Positions 33,480 through 44,584 of a DNA stretch of 64,000 nucleotides are shown one piece after another (within the stretch, counting starts at the first letter, position 1; each line of letters begins with the position of its first letter). The DNA is taken from contig NC_081552.1 of NCBI RefSeq assembly GCF_963082655.1, forward strand, positions 182,574,571-182,638,570, in the 5' to 3' direction. The notes under the pieces are model-generated. The model saw only the letters and a program-made list of their open reading frames with translations, did no database searches and had not been told where the DNA came from. The position numbers and the translations under genes are program-made. The DNA is from Stomoxys calcitrans (Eukaryota; Arthropoda; Insecta; Diptera; Muscidae).

Positions 33480-34760
33480 TCGGAAGATCGGTTACACTGG
33501 CAGCTATGTCAGGTTGTGGACCGATATGTTAATACTTTGCATGAAGAAAAGATGTCATAAAAACGCCATTGAAATCGCCATAGCGCCCTCTAGCGGCACA
33601 AGAAATCAACTTGAGAGACTAGTTTCTATGAGATCTATATCAGGTTATGGGCTAATTTGAACAGCAGTTGACATGGATATTGGAACATGATGTGCAAAAT
33701 TTCAGGGGCTCCAATATTCAAACTAGACAGTCACTAAAACCTACTAGCTAGGTTTTGTCAAATATTGAGATCTTGGGTGTGTTGCATCCTGAATGTTAGG
33801 GTTGTCAGGAGAGCAGGATTCACGGGGCAGGTGAATAAATGAACATGAAGTGACGGGCATTGCGTGGTTCCTGGTAACATCTAGCACCTCGGCACCTATC
33901 CTAGCCTAAAGCATTTGAAGCGGCGGCATCTGCCAGAACGTAGTTGAGTCACAGAACTACTCTGACTTGCCAAAAGATGTAAGTCAGATGGCAAGGGCGG
34001 CAGATGGTGTACGAAAACGCCAACGTACAGTGTTGTGATTTCATAGTAAAGTTGGCCAAAAATAGACGGAGTTAATGACGTAGGTAGATGAAACTTGGCA
34101 CAGATAGTTGCTATTATTATAGAAGACTTAGGTCTAAAAATGGGCCATATATGTAGGTCAACGTTTTGGAGTTAGTCCCATATAGACCGAACCTCGGAGA
34201 TCACAAAATGATTATTTTCTATCCGATTTGCCTGAAATTTGAAACAAAGACTTGTTTTGGACTTCTTCCCACCCATACCATGGGCCAAATCGGATAGTGT
34301 TTCTATATAGCTACCATATAGGCTGATCTCCCGATTTATGATTTTGGCCTATAAAAGACCTACGACCTCGTTGTTTGAAACCGATTGTGCTGAAAGTTGG
34401 TTCAGTGAGTTGTATACCACCTCTCACAGCTCATACCGAATATGATCCAAATCGGACACAGCTACAATATAGACCGATCTTTCGATTTTGGGAATCGGGA
34501 CCATAAAATACATATTTTTTATATTTTTATTTCCCTTTAACCCATTTCTCTTTGGAACATACCTACTATGTAGGAAGTCAAAATAACTCACTGCATGCAA
34601 AATTTCAGCAAAATCGTATAACAATAACGGCTTCACTCCGTGCAAAATGTCAGCCAAAAGTGTCAAAAACTGAGGCTTTTAGTGGCTCAAGAAGTCAAAT
34701 AGAAGTAACACTTTATATGGGAGTTATCCAATCCTATCCTATGGTGGTGGGTTTAAAATG
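33480..34760 (-). repeat. Degenerate family A array with an embedded LINE remnant
   Basis: Diverged units include CCATATAGACCGAACCTCGG, TTTTCTATCCGATTTGCCTG and ATAGCTACCATATAGGC. It ends near CCTATGGTGGTGGGTTTAAA. A segment at about 33780-34050 is not family A. Confidence 0.6.
33780..34050 (-). pseudogene. Probable remnant of a Jockey-like LINE C-terminus
   Basis: AAGCGGCGGCATCTGCCAGA and ACGTAGTTGAGTCACAGAAC resemble, on the same strand, the C-terminal region at 6380-6430 (GGCGGCTGCATTTGCCGGAA). It is too decayed to translate usefully. Confidence 0.4.
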
Positions 34761-34804
34761 ATCAATAAGGAATATGCAGCTGATACTTTGACAGGTTTAA
34801 CAAC

Positions 34805-35290
34805 ATACATTTTATACCCACAACCGAAGGATGGGGATATATTCATTTTGTCATTCCGTTTGCAACACATCGAAGTGTCCATTTCCGACCCTACAAAGTA
34901 TATATATATTCTTGATCGCCGTAAAAATCTAAGACGATATAGCCATGTCCGTCCGTCTGTATGTTGAAATCACGCTCGTCTCTAAAAATTAAGATAATAA
35001 GTTCAAACTTTGCCCAGATTCTTTTTCTTTTTGCCATAGACAGATTAAGTTCGAAAATGGGTTATATCAGACTATATCTTGATGTAGTCCCCATATAGAC
35101 CTATCTTCTGACTTGAGGTTTAAGGCCCATTTAGGCCGATTATCCGATTTCGCTGAAATTTGGCACAATGTTAGGCTCCTCGACATTCGTGCCGAGTATG
35201 TTCAAGTTTGGGCTTTATTTGGATATAGTGTCATCGCCCGATTTAGGGTCTTGGGCCTATAAAAGGTGCATTTATCTTCGTATGCTCAAT
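34805..35290 (-). repeat. Family A repeat, proximal part
   Basis: Starts TTATACCCACAACCGAAGGA, then TGGGGATATATTCATTTTGT, with AAGTATATATATATTCTTGA and a CATGTCCGTCCGTCTG block at 34945-34960. It is cut off by the LINE fragment at 35291. Confidence 0.72.
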
Positions 35291-36500
35291 AAATTGACAG
35301 TTTAACAAGCTGAGGATCTTTTCGAATTTGTCACTGCCTCTTCTCCAAAAACGACCCAGGTCTTATCATTTTTTCTGCCGCAGTTCGAGAGTGACTTGAT
35401 AGAAGATCACAGCATACTAATACCGGCATCTAAAAAACTAAGCTCTAAGTGCTCTAGCAATAGATTCCGATCAGGTTCGTTAACAACCCAACTATTTTGC
35501 ATATTCAGTTCCCAGATTCTAAGATTAGCAGGATCTGAACGGCCGTTTTAGTGTTTTGATACCTTTGCCGATGTTGCTTAATGGAAAATGCATGGTTAAT
35601 TGGTAATTTAACAGGTCTGTTGAGACAGTGGAGAGGTCTGGTGAATCTGTAACTGCATTCTATAGTACGGACATCCTCATTCTCAGGCAAAATGTTGAGC
35701 TTATGGCATTCTAGTGGGGGCATCCTCACTCATCAGGCAAAATGTTGAGCTTATGGTTTTGCCAAATCAATAATTCATGATGAACATTAAAGGTGTTATA
35801 GCCGGAAAGCAGCAAACTGATGTGAGGCTTATAACCGCGAGCATAACTACCATCGGGGATATACACACTTGGCGCAGCTCTTTCTCCACAGTTTCAGACT
35901 TGACTGCCATCGCCAGAAATTCTATGTAGGGTTGTCTAGCATATTGCACAGGCGATGTAGGTCTAAAGTACACGAAATGGTTATATCAAGACATTTTCTT
36001 GCCTCAATTTCGTTTTTTATTCTTACGCAGCATTTTGTAGCCTTGACAAGTATGCAAGCACCATATGTCAATGACCATTTTGGTATTCTAACCCATGAAA
36101 TCCACGAATTCGTCTATCTTTCCTAGCAGACCGTCGCAGTTTATTTGCCAGATGGATGCAATTTTCTGTAGATTTGGCCACACGGCTGATAGGGAGGGGC
36201 ACCTAGTCAGACGACGACGTCGTTTGTGACCCATTTCTGACTTTTTTGGTATATTCGTTAAGTCAGAGCACGTGCGGAAATGCAAACACTCCATGCACTG
36301 GTTTAACCTCACTGACACCGATCGATAATAAATGGTGGTCCCAACAACAGGAACAGACCCAGGTTTATTCTCAATATCGACACGTACCATGGGCGGCGCA
36401 TGGGGTCTGGGACACATCTGCAAAGTCGCCGAGATCGAAGCAAAACCGACTCCCACAGATTGAAAATGCTGTGGCCCTGCCCCTATGGACATACACCTAA
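35291..36500 (-). mobile_element. Jockey-like non-LTR retrotransposon copy 3 (PHD-like and endonuclease part)
   Basis: Minus strand, from 36490 down: QCMECLHFRTCSDLTNIPKK (cysteine segment), QINCDGLLGKIDEFVDFMG (endonuclease start), then YARQPYIEFLAMAVKSETVE and a decayed remainder of the endonuclease near MRMPPLECHKLNILPENEDV. These align in order with copy 2 at 17.7-18.7 kb. A local tandem duplication (TCAGGCAAAATGTTGAGCTT) lies at 35680-35755. The 3' half is missing. Confidence 0.62.
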
Positions 36501-36559
36501 ACCAGTAATCGGTTTGTTTTGCACTTTAAATACTAAAAAGAAACTTCGAAAAAATCTGG

Positions 36560-37345
36560 ATCAGATATTATGAGCGACTCACAAAATCCCTAATTGTTCT
36601 CCATTTAACGCCCCTATGCTGGTTCAAGTGAAGTTTTGTGTCCCCACCCAAGTGTCGAAGTCTGTTAGCCATAATAGCCGAGCAATGTCATAGGAAATGC
36701 TCCCACATGCCCTGCTATCACTCGACGCACCTATTCTGCATAAGTGCTCTCGTAGTCCTATATGTCCCGTTATGAAACTGAAAGCCATACACCAGAGGTG
36801 GGCAAATATATACACACGCTAATGCACATATTAGTGTACGTGTACAAGAGCATAAGCCCATGGGCTTGGAAATATTACGCACACTAGCACATGGCACAAC
36901 GCTGTTATACACTGACCTCCTTCTTACTTCCTTTCAGTAGTAGCATCGTCTTCTCAAGATCCGGATCTTCCCATAGGATTTTATTCGTTCGTCGCCCACG
37001 CACTAAACTCGAATTAACTAAGATTACTGGCAGCAGTCCTCAGGCCTACACGGCCATATCGTCTGCCTCCTACTCCGCTATAGCCCGGCACCCAAACAAT
37101 GCAGATCGTGCCATCCTCAGAGAAAGCGTTCCTCTCCTTTCCTACACTTCAAGACTTTTCGGGACATTACCGTCCTGGTTGTTAATGCCCTGATGGCCCG
37201 TTTACCTCCCGTGCACGCAATGTCCTCGCGGTCTGTATATGTACTATTGTCAGGCAATCGGAAACAAATCTCAGTCTCAGGATCTGCAATGAAGACCCCC
37301 AGGCCACTCTGTCCCCTAGCTTTGATACATCTGTACAACATGAAC
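36560..37345 (-). mobile_element. Non-LTR element RNase H and C-terminal fragment
   Basis: The minus strand encodes ARGQSGLGVFIADPETEICF and RLPDNSTYT, which resembles the start of the RNase H domain of I-superfamily LINEs. Nearer the 3' side, FSFITGHIGLREHLCRIGAS looks like the C-terminal cysteine-histidine segment. The frame is broken in between. Assignment rests on motif resemblance only. Confidence 0.45.
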
Positions 37346-37380
37346 TTCCAGATGACAACACCTCATCCTAATGCTACAAA

Positions 37381-37655
37381 TGCAAGATTGCCCATGAATA
37401 TTCCATTAAGGAACAGGAGCAAACTTCTTACATCCTTTTAATGCTGCCCGATTTAAGTTTTAAGCTCAATGATAAAGGACCTCTTTTTTATAGCCGAGTC
37501 CCAACCGCGTGCCGCAGTGCGACATCTATTGGGGAGAAGCCATGTAGCTTCTATGCATGCCATAGTACCTCATAAATATGTAGGGCATATCAAACGCTGA
37601 AAAATTTTTTTTCTTATGTTCCCGACAGGATTCGAACCCAGGCTTTCAGTGTCTA
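37381..37655 (-). mobile_element. tRNA-derived SINE, head truncated
   Basis: Minus strand: AGCCTGGGTTCGAATCCTGT (box B), AAAAAATTTTTCAGCGTTTG, GCACGCGGTTGGGACTCGGC, CTATAAAAAAGAGGTCCTTT and the tail TCCTTAATGGAATATTCATG. The box A head is lost. Confidence 0.72.
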
Positions 37656-38500
37656 TTGTTTATTAATTGATTTTTCAACAATCAATCTCAATAATACAGC
37701 TGTTCTCTCCCAGTTACTTCTTTGATTTGTATTCGATTGCCAAGTTTGCACAACTCTGATATGAAAAAAATAAGAAAAAATTGCATCAGAAAACAAAGGA
37801 AAGGCAGAAGCCGAAGCTAATGCAAGCAAGTTGTTATGGTGTTTTTCGGTTTATATGTTATTGTAATTTCACGTTCACACTGTACAACAACAAATGTAGG
37901 CCATTACCATAAAACGGTCAGTTTGGAGACTAAGAAAAAGAATGGGGGGAGAGGGGGCAGAACGAAAGTGTAAAGCGGGGCTTTGTACGATGAAAAACAT
38001 ACAAAATTCATACGGATAAATTATTAACAAGCTACTCAGTTGAGGTTGAACGATGACAACAAAATTAAAATTCAAGTTGTCAGGTATTGGTCGAGGGCAA
38101 TGGACTGAGTATGTATGAAATCAAAGAATACCCTACAAAAAAAACCTCATGTACGTTGTGGATTAAAAGAATTGAAAATAAAAAGAAGGAGTTCATAACT
38201 TTAATACAAAAAAGAAATAGAAAGTAAAGGGTGTGTCTTTGCAAAACAGCTGTTTAGAATGTTCGATAACAAGAGATCTATGAACTGTCAAGGTCATTGT
38301 TATAATGTGACTCTTTGTTTACATTTGCTGTTATCGATATTATCACTAAAAACAATTGGTTAATAGCAACAGAACCGTTGATTGAGCAGATTGAGCAAAA
38401 GCGCAAATTTGAAGCAGGGAGAAAATAATACACTTTCACAGAGAAGAAATTAAATTTCTTTGAAAAAGCAAAATTCAAAATTTAATTTTTATAGAAAATT
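37656..38500. other. No gene seen
   Basis: AT-rich. Short phenylalanine- and serine-rich open frames do not resemble proteins I know. Confidence 0.45.
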
Positions 38501-39825
38501 TACCGAACCGGGCGCGCTCCACTGCACCTTCTTTTACTTTATATGAAGCTAAATTTTCCTTTGAATATTTATTTTCGACAATTAAAGAGCTTTTAGTGAA
38601 GTACCATGCCACGAAAATAGTATACCGCTTGACTAACAGTTTAGCCCTGAAAATATATCAGCAACGTGCTCTATTCTCATATATCTATATATCATTTATT
38701 TGAACCCCGTATTGATATTGGCCTCGAGATTGGATGTCAAATTCGTTTTCTAATCTCAAATACCATTCATTTAAATCCCTTATTGCAAATGTCAGCAAAT
38801 ATGTCCGGTTTGGGGTATGTGGCCTAAAAACTATGAATATGGTCTGTCTTAAAGACCCAAATTGTCTTGGTGAGCAAATACGTCCTATTTTGGGGTTGTT
38901 ATGTTGGTGGGACGTCCCCTAGACAGTTGTCCCGAATTTTGATATCGGATTCATGGTCTACTCCCAAATACCTTTCATTTGAGCCCCATTTTTCCATAGG
39001 GGTGTTTTGAGGGATGGGGTGGCCACTCAGTGATTTGGCTTTGAAAATATATATCAGATTCGTGTTCTACTTTAAAAAACCTCTCATTTGAGCCCCATAT
39101 TGCAATGGTCAGCAAATACTTCCTATCTTGGGTGGTGTTATGAGGTTGGGTTGGCCCCATGGACACTTTTCCCGAATATTGATGTCATATTTGTGCTTTA
39201 CTTCCAAACACCTTTCATTTGAGCCCCATATTGCTATGGTCGTAAATTTGTCCTCTTTGGGGATGTTTTCGGGGGTGGGCGACCCCCAAGCACTTAGTCC
39301 GACATTTGAGTATCAGATTCGTATTCTACACGCAAATACCTTTCATTTGAGTCCCGTATTGTCGTGATTGGTCTATATATATATGTGGTAAGTTTTTTGA
39401 TTGGGGTGGCCCACCTAGGTACCCCATCGGAAATTTGGATACCGAATTTTTGTTTTTAGGTTACTATAAGAGAGTTCACAAAATTTGGCTTAAATCGCAC
39501 CACCCATTTCCGAGATCTGGCGTTTCTGAAAACTAGGGTAAGGGGGAGGGTCCGCCCCCCTTCAGATATCAAAAAATGTAGTGTCCTGTGTAAATTTCAA
39601 GAATATCGGTTCAGCCGTTTCTGAGTCTATAAGGAACACACAAACAAACAAAGAAACACAATTTGATTTTTATATATAAGCCGAACCGGGCCCGCATCGC
39701 AGCGCCTTCTTTAACGCTTTTATACCTTTTAAGCCGTATATTGCAGTGATCCATATAAAGGTCCTGTTTTGGTAGAGTTTTAAGATGGGGACATATCGCC
39801 CCGAATGTGGATCTCAAATTCATGT

Positions 39826-40055
39826 CATGGAAGCGCAGAGGCAAGCAAGTCCACCAATGATGCTGAACGCGTGAACTCAAATCCCGGCAACAACATTGGA
39901 AACATTTTAAGTGGTGGTTACCCCTCTTTAGTTGGCGACATTTGTGAGGTAAAAAGGAGGTCCTTCATCATAGAGCTTAAACTTAAATCGGACAGGACTT
40001 ATTGATATGTGAGAAGTTGGCCCCTGTTCTTTAATGAAATGTTTATTTGCTCTAC
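39826..40055 (+). mobile_element. tRNA-derived SINE with internal deletion
   Basis: GGAAGCGCAGAGGCAAGCAA (decayed box A), AACTCAAATCCCGGCAAC (decayed box B), then TAGTTGGCGACATTTGTGAG joins directly to AAAAAGGAGGTCCTTCATCA. The segment with the ACTCGGCTAT core start is missing. The tail CCTGTTCTTTAATGAAATGT is present. Confidence 0.65.
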
Positions 40056-40159
40056 TCAATTGTATCTTTCTTTGGACTCGTCTATTATAGTGGGTAAAAA
40101 ATATGTCCGGTTTGGAATGTATTTTGGGAGTAAGGTGACCACTTCCAGGTGGGAGGTAG

Positions 40160-40445
40160 AAGGCCACCGTAGCACAGAGGTAAGCATCTCCGCCTATGAC
40201 GTTGCACGCCTGTGTTCGAATCCAGGCGAGACCCTCCGAATAAATTGTCAGCAGTGGTTCTATGCCATGTAAAAACTTCTCTCCAATAAGGTGTCGCACT
40301 GCGGCACGCCGTTCGGACTCCGCTTTAATAAACGAGGCCTCTTATCATTGAGCTTAAAACTGGAATTGGACTGCACTCATTGATATGTTAGAAGTTTACT
40401 CCTGTTCCTTAGTGGAACCTTCATAGGCAAAATTTACAATTTGCA
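40160..40445 (+). mobile_element. tRNA-derived SINE, full head
   Basis: Box A-like TAGCACAGAGG at 40170-40180 and box B-like TGTTCGAATCC at 40213-40223. The body has TATGCCATGTAAAAACTTCT, CTGCGGCACGCCGTTCGGAC and the tail TTCCTTAGTGGAACCTTCAT. A deletion removes part of the segment between box B and the core. Confidence 0.75.
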
Positions 40446-41715
40446 AGGTGGCCTCCCAATCACTTGGCCCTTAAAGTAAATATAAGCTTCGTGCTATACT
40501 CTCAAATACTTTTTTTATATGTGCCCCGTTAGGCGGTAAAAAATCCTGTTTTATTTCTGCCTTATATTGTCGTTATTGGTCCATATATCCATTTAATGGG
40601 AGTGCTTATTGGAGTTGGGATGGTGCTTAGACATTCCACACAAATTTGGATGTCAAATTCATGCTTTACTCCCAAATACCTTTCATTTAAGTCAAAAATT
40701 GACATGGTCGACATACATATATGTACGGATTGGAGGGTGTTTTGGAGCTGTTTCTGGCACTCCGCCACTTTGCCCTAAAAATAGGTTTCAAATTCGTTCT
40801 TTACTCCCAAAAACCTTTCATTTGAACCCCATATTAGGAAGTAAGTGCTTTGGGGCTTACCCACAAACTCTTGGCCTCAAAACTGGATACCTTTTCTACT
40901 CTCAAATACCTTTCATTTGAGTTCCATGATGGGTCAAATAACCTACATGAGGCGATTTAAGCGCCACTTCAATACCCTTAACAAAAATATTAATGTAGCA
41001 CTCCTAATCTACTTCCAAATTGCTTTAATTTGAGTCCGATATAGCCACGATCGGCTCAAATGCCCATTTGGCGGTTTTTGAGAGTGGGGACACCTCCATG
41101 TTTCCTCTATTTTTTTTTTTTTCATATTCGTAATCTACTCCCGAATACCTTTCATTCTAGTCCCATAATGACATGAACGTCCAATATGTCTGTTTGGAAG
41201 AGTTGAGGGGTTGGGGTGGGCGGCTCAAATTTTAATACCATATTCATATTCTCCTCTCCAATACCTTTCGTCTAATACCCATATTGTTTCGATTGGTCCA
41301 ATTTTGATTTTGGTGATGTTTTTGGGGTTAGGGGATATCAAAAAATTATATTACCTATGTTCCTTCCAGATCAAACTTCACAATCTGTGAAATTTTCAAG
41401 AAAATCGTTTTGCCGTTTTTTAATTCTATACGGAACAAATAAACAAACCGAGTCGCATATAGTCGTGATCGACTTATATGTCCATTTGAGTTTTGGGGTT
41501 AGGGTAACTTCCTGGGTACTTGTACCCAATTTTTAATACCATATTCGTATTCTACTCCTCAACACCTTTCATTTGATAACCATATTGTCCTTATCGGTCC
41601 ACTTTTGATTTTGGGTGGTGTTTTTCGCTAACGGGGGAGTGTCCGCCCCTTCTGGTATCAACAAATTTTAAACCTTATTTCTCCTTCCAGACCATATTCG
41701 TAATCTACTCCCGAA

Positions 41716-42191
41716 TGCCTTTCATTTGAGTCCAATATTGTCACAATCGCCCAATAAACCTTTTTTGTGGTTTTTGGGGTTGGGGCGGCCCCTCAGTTAC
41801 TTGGACCTAATTTTTAATATGAAATTCGTACTCTACTCCTGAATACCTTTCATCTGAGTCCCATATTGTCCCAATCGGTCAATTTATATTTTTGGGTAGT
41901 ACCCAGTTACTTGGACCCAAATTTTAATATAAAATTCGTACTCTGCTCCTGAATGCCTTTCATTTGAGTCCAATATTGTCACAATCGCCCAATAAACCTT
42001 TTTTGTGGTTTTTGGGGTTGGGGCGGCCCCTCAGTTACTTGGACCTAATTTTTAATATGAAATTCGTACTCTACTCCTGAATACCTTTCATCTGAGTCCC
42101 ATATTGTCCCAATCGGTCAATTTATATTTTTGGGTAGTACCCAGTTACTTGGACCCAAATTTTAATATAAAATTCGTACTCTGCTCCTGAA
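41716..42191. repeat. Perfect 238-bp tandem duplication
   Basis: The unit 41716-41953 (starting TGCCTTTCATTTGAGTCCAA) is repeated at 41954-42191 without a difference that I can see, and a third partial unit begins at 42192. Each unit holds two family C boxes. Confidence 0.9.
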
Positions 42192-42400
42192 TGCCTTTCA
42201 TTTGAGTACCATATTGTGCCGTTCGGTCCATTTTTATTTTTGGGAAATTCTTTTAAGTTAAATAGCCTATGTTTTCTTCCCTACCAACCTAACAATCTGT
42301 AAAAATTTCAACGTAATCGGTTCAGCCGTTTTTGAGTCTATACGGAATAAACAAACAAACCAACCCGCCAACATACAAACAAACACAAATTGATTTTTAT

Positions 42401-43235
42401 ATATTAGAAGTAGAAGAAGATTTAATCGAAACTTTAATGCTATGGAATATTTTTTTTTATTGTATTTCTACACAAAAATTTCCAAATCGATTTTTTGTGA
42501 ACAATATCGACCTATTCGATTTGGTTTTTGTATTGTTACATACATCCATACTTTTTCATGTGCTTATTTGTTTTTGTTGTTTCAAACATGTTTTATTTTT
42601 ACATAAGTTTCATTGTGGAAGGGGCAACCCTCTCCCCCTCCTTTCAGCTAATGATGAGTGGCTAAAGCAAATCAAAAGAAACCCAAACATGCGACAAACA
42701 CGTGATCATCAAGAAGTAATGGGACTGAGTGAGCGGTTAAATGAGTCAATTCCGATGATGATTGTGCGTTAGAGTAGGTGCGTGTGTATGTTTATGAAAA
42801 TATATGCTAAACATATGCACACATGTTACGTACTACGAATACCGTGGTACATGTACAAGCGTAAGCTTAAGTCGCGGCAGAAAAACGTGATACATATTTT
42901 TTGTTTATTGTTATTGTTTTGTATTAATAAGGCGTCTGTATAAGTGATTGACTTTATTAGCGACTGCTTTGTTGGCTGCTGCTATAAAAATAAGCCAAAA
43001 TGTAGAAAGACAACAACCGTACTTCAGAGATAAACATTTGCAATTTTAGCAATAAAATCATTTTTAATTTCTATTTCATAATAATATTTATTTATTTTTT
43101 TTTTTGAGGCAAATGACAACACATATGGAGCACTCCATGAGGATTGTAATGATAATTTTGTAAAATGTTCTTCCAGAGCGGGGAAAATTTTTTGTAGACT
43201 TAGAATTCAGACCAATAACAGCTCCTCGTTCTTTT
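42401..43235. other. No gene seen
   Basis: A 146-codon open frame overlaps the family C end and continues into low-complexity F/L-rich codons; it has no family resemblance and I reject it. The rest is AT-rich. Confidence 0.45.
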
Positions 43236-43900
43236 TGCTGATAAATGCAGCACTTAATCGGCAGATCGGTCTATATGGCAGCTATATGTGAATGAGGACC
43301 AATCAGAGTCATATTTGTGTGGGAAAATGGGGGGCTTTATTCAACTCACTATTTCAAATTTCAGCGAAACCGGATAAAAATTGCTGCTTTTATGGGCTTC
43401 AGACCCTAAATCGGCAGACCGGTCTATATGGCAGTTATATCTAAATATAGTCCGATCCGAAATAACTCACTGTTTCAAGTTTCATTGAAATTTGGTTGTA
43501 AATTCAGCCTTTATGGGCCCTAAACCCTTAATCGGCTGATCGCTATATATGACAGCTATATCGGAATATAGAACGATTTGAATCGGATATTGGGAGGCTT
43601 TAATTAACTCACTGTATCAAATCTCAGCGAAATCGGATAATAGTTGCGGCTGTTTTGGGCTTAAGACCCTAAATCATCCGATCGGTCTATATGACAGCTA
43701 TATCTAAGTATGGTCCGATCTGAACCATATTTGAGTCGGATATCGGGAGGCCTAAACAAACTCACTGTTTTCAATTTCATCGAAATCGGATAATAAATGC
43801 GCCTGTTACGGGCTTAAGACCCTAAACCGGCATATCGGTATATATGGCAGCTATATATAATTATTGTCCGATACACCCTACCTTATGGTGGTTGGTATAA
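43236..43900 (+). repeat. Family A repeat array
   Basis: Four to five units of about 145 bp contain CGGTCTATATGGCAGCTATA, TCAACTCACTATTTCAAATT and CTAAATCGGCAGACCGG. It ends CCTACCTTATGGTGGTTGGT. Confidence 0.72.
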
Positions 43901-44004
43901 AAATCAAGGTATTTAAGTAATTTTTTTTTTTAATAAAGACTAATCAATGAAAATGCCAATTTTGAACAAAAAATTTAAAAAATTTACTTTTTTCGCTTTT
44001 TGAT

Positions 44005-44580
44005 ACCCACCATCGAAGGATGTGAGGAATATTCATTTTGTTCCGTTTGCGAAACATCGAAATATCCATTTCAGACCCTATAAAGTACATATATATTCTT
44101 GATCGTCGTAAAAATCTAAGACGATTTGAGCTGAAACATTGCACAGATACTTTTTTTGTCCATAAACAGGTTAAGTTCGAAGATGGGCTATATCGGACTA
44201 AATCTTGATAAAGCCCTCATATCGACCGATCTGCCGATTGAAGATCTTAGACCCATAAAAGCCACATTTGTTGTCCGATTTTGCTGAAATTTAGGACAGT
44301 GAGTTGTGTCAGGCACCCTTCGGCACCCTTCTTTAATTTGACACAGATCGGTCCATATTTGGATATAGCTGCCATATAGACCGATCTCTCGATTTAGGGT
44401 CTTAGGCCCATAAAGGCGGATTTATTGTCCGATTTCGCCGAAATTTGGGACAGTGAGTTGTGTTAGGCCCTTCGACATCCTTCTTTAATTTGGTTCAGAG
44501 CGGCACTAATATGAATATAGCTGCCATATAGACCGATCTCTCGATTAAATGTCTTGGCCATATAGACCGACCTGCCTTTT
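44005..44580 (-). repeat. Family A repeat, cut by a LINE
   Basis: Starts GATACCCACCATCGAAGGAT, then AAAGTACATATATATTCTTG, and units with ATATAGCTGCCATATAGACC. It stops at the poly-A side of the LINE at 44585 and resumes at about 46320. Confidence 0.72.
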
Positions 44581-44584
44581 TTTC

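Larger units (their letters stand above)
38501..42400. repeat. Family C tandem array (main block)
   Basis: Boxes of about 105-130 bp share CAAATACCTTTCATTTGAGC, CCCATATTG..ATGGTC and GGGGTGG. Examples start at 38976, 39080, 39209 and 39338. The ends carry TTCTGAGTCTATAAGGAAC, then AACAAACAAAGAAACACAAT and TTGATTTTTATATATAAG (39620-39680), and a similar end at 42330-42405. ACCGAACCGGGC..GC marks the other side at 38506 and 39682. Two SINEs and a perfect 238-bp duplication lie inside. Confidence 0.7.

Noticed and set aside
37041..37200. Plus-strand frame of 100 codons at 36891-37193 as a gene
   Set aside because: The opposite strand reads as LINE RNase H remnant; the plus frame has no motif.
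42332..42772. 146-codon open frame as a membrane protein gene
   Set aside because: It begins inside the family C terminal sequence, is rich in F/L from AT-rich DNA, and has no recognisable domain.
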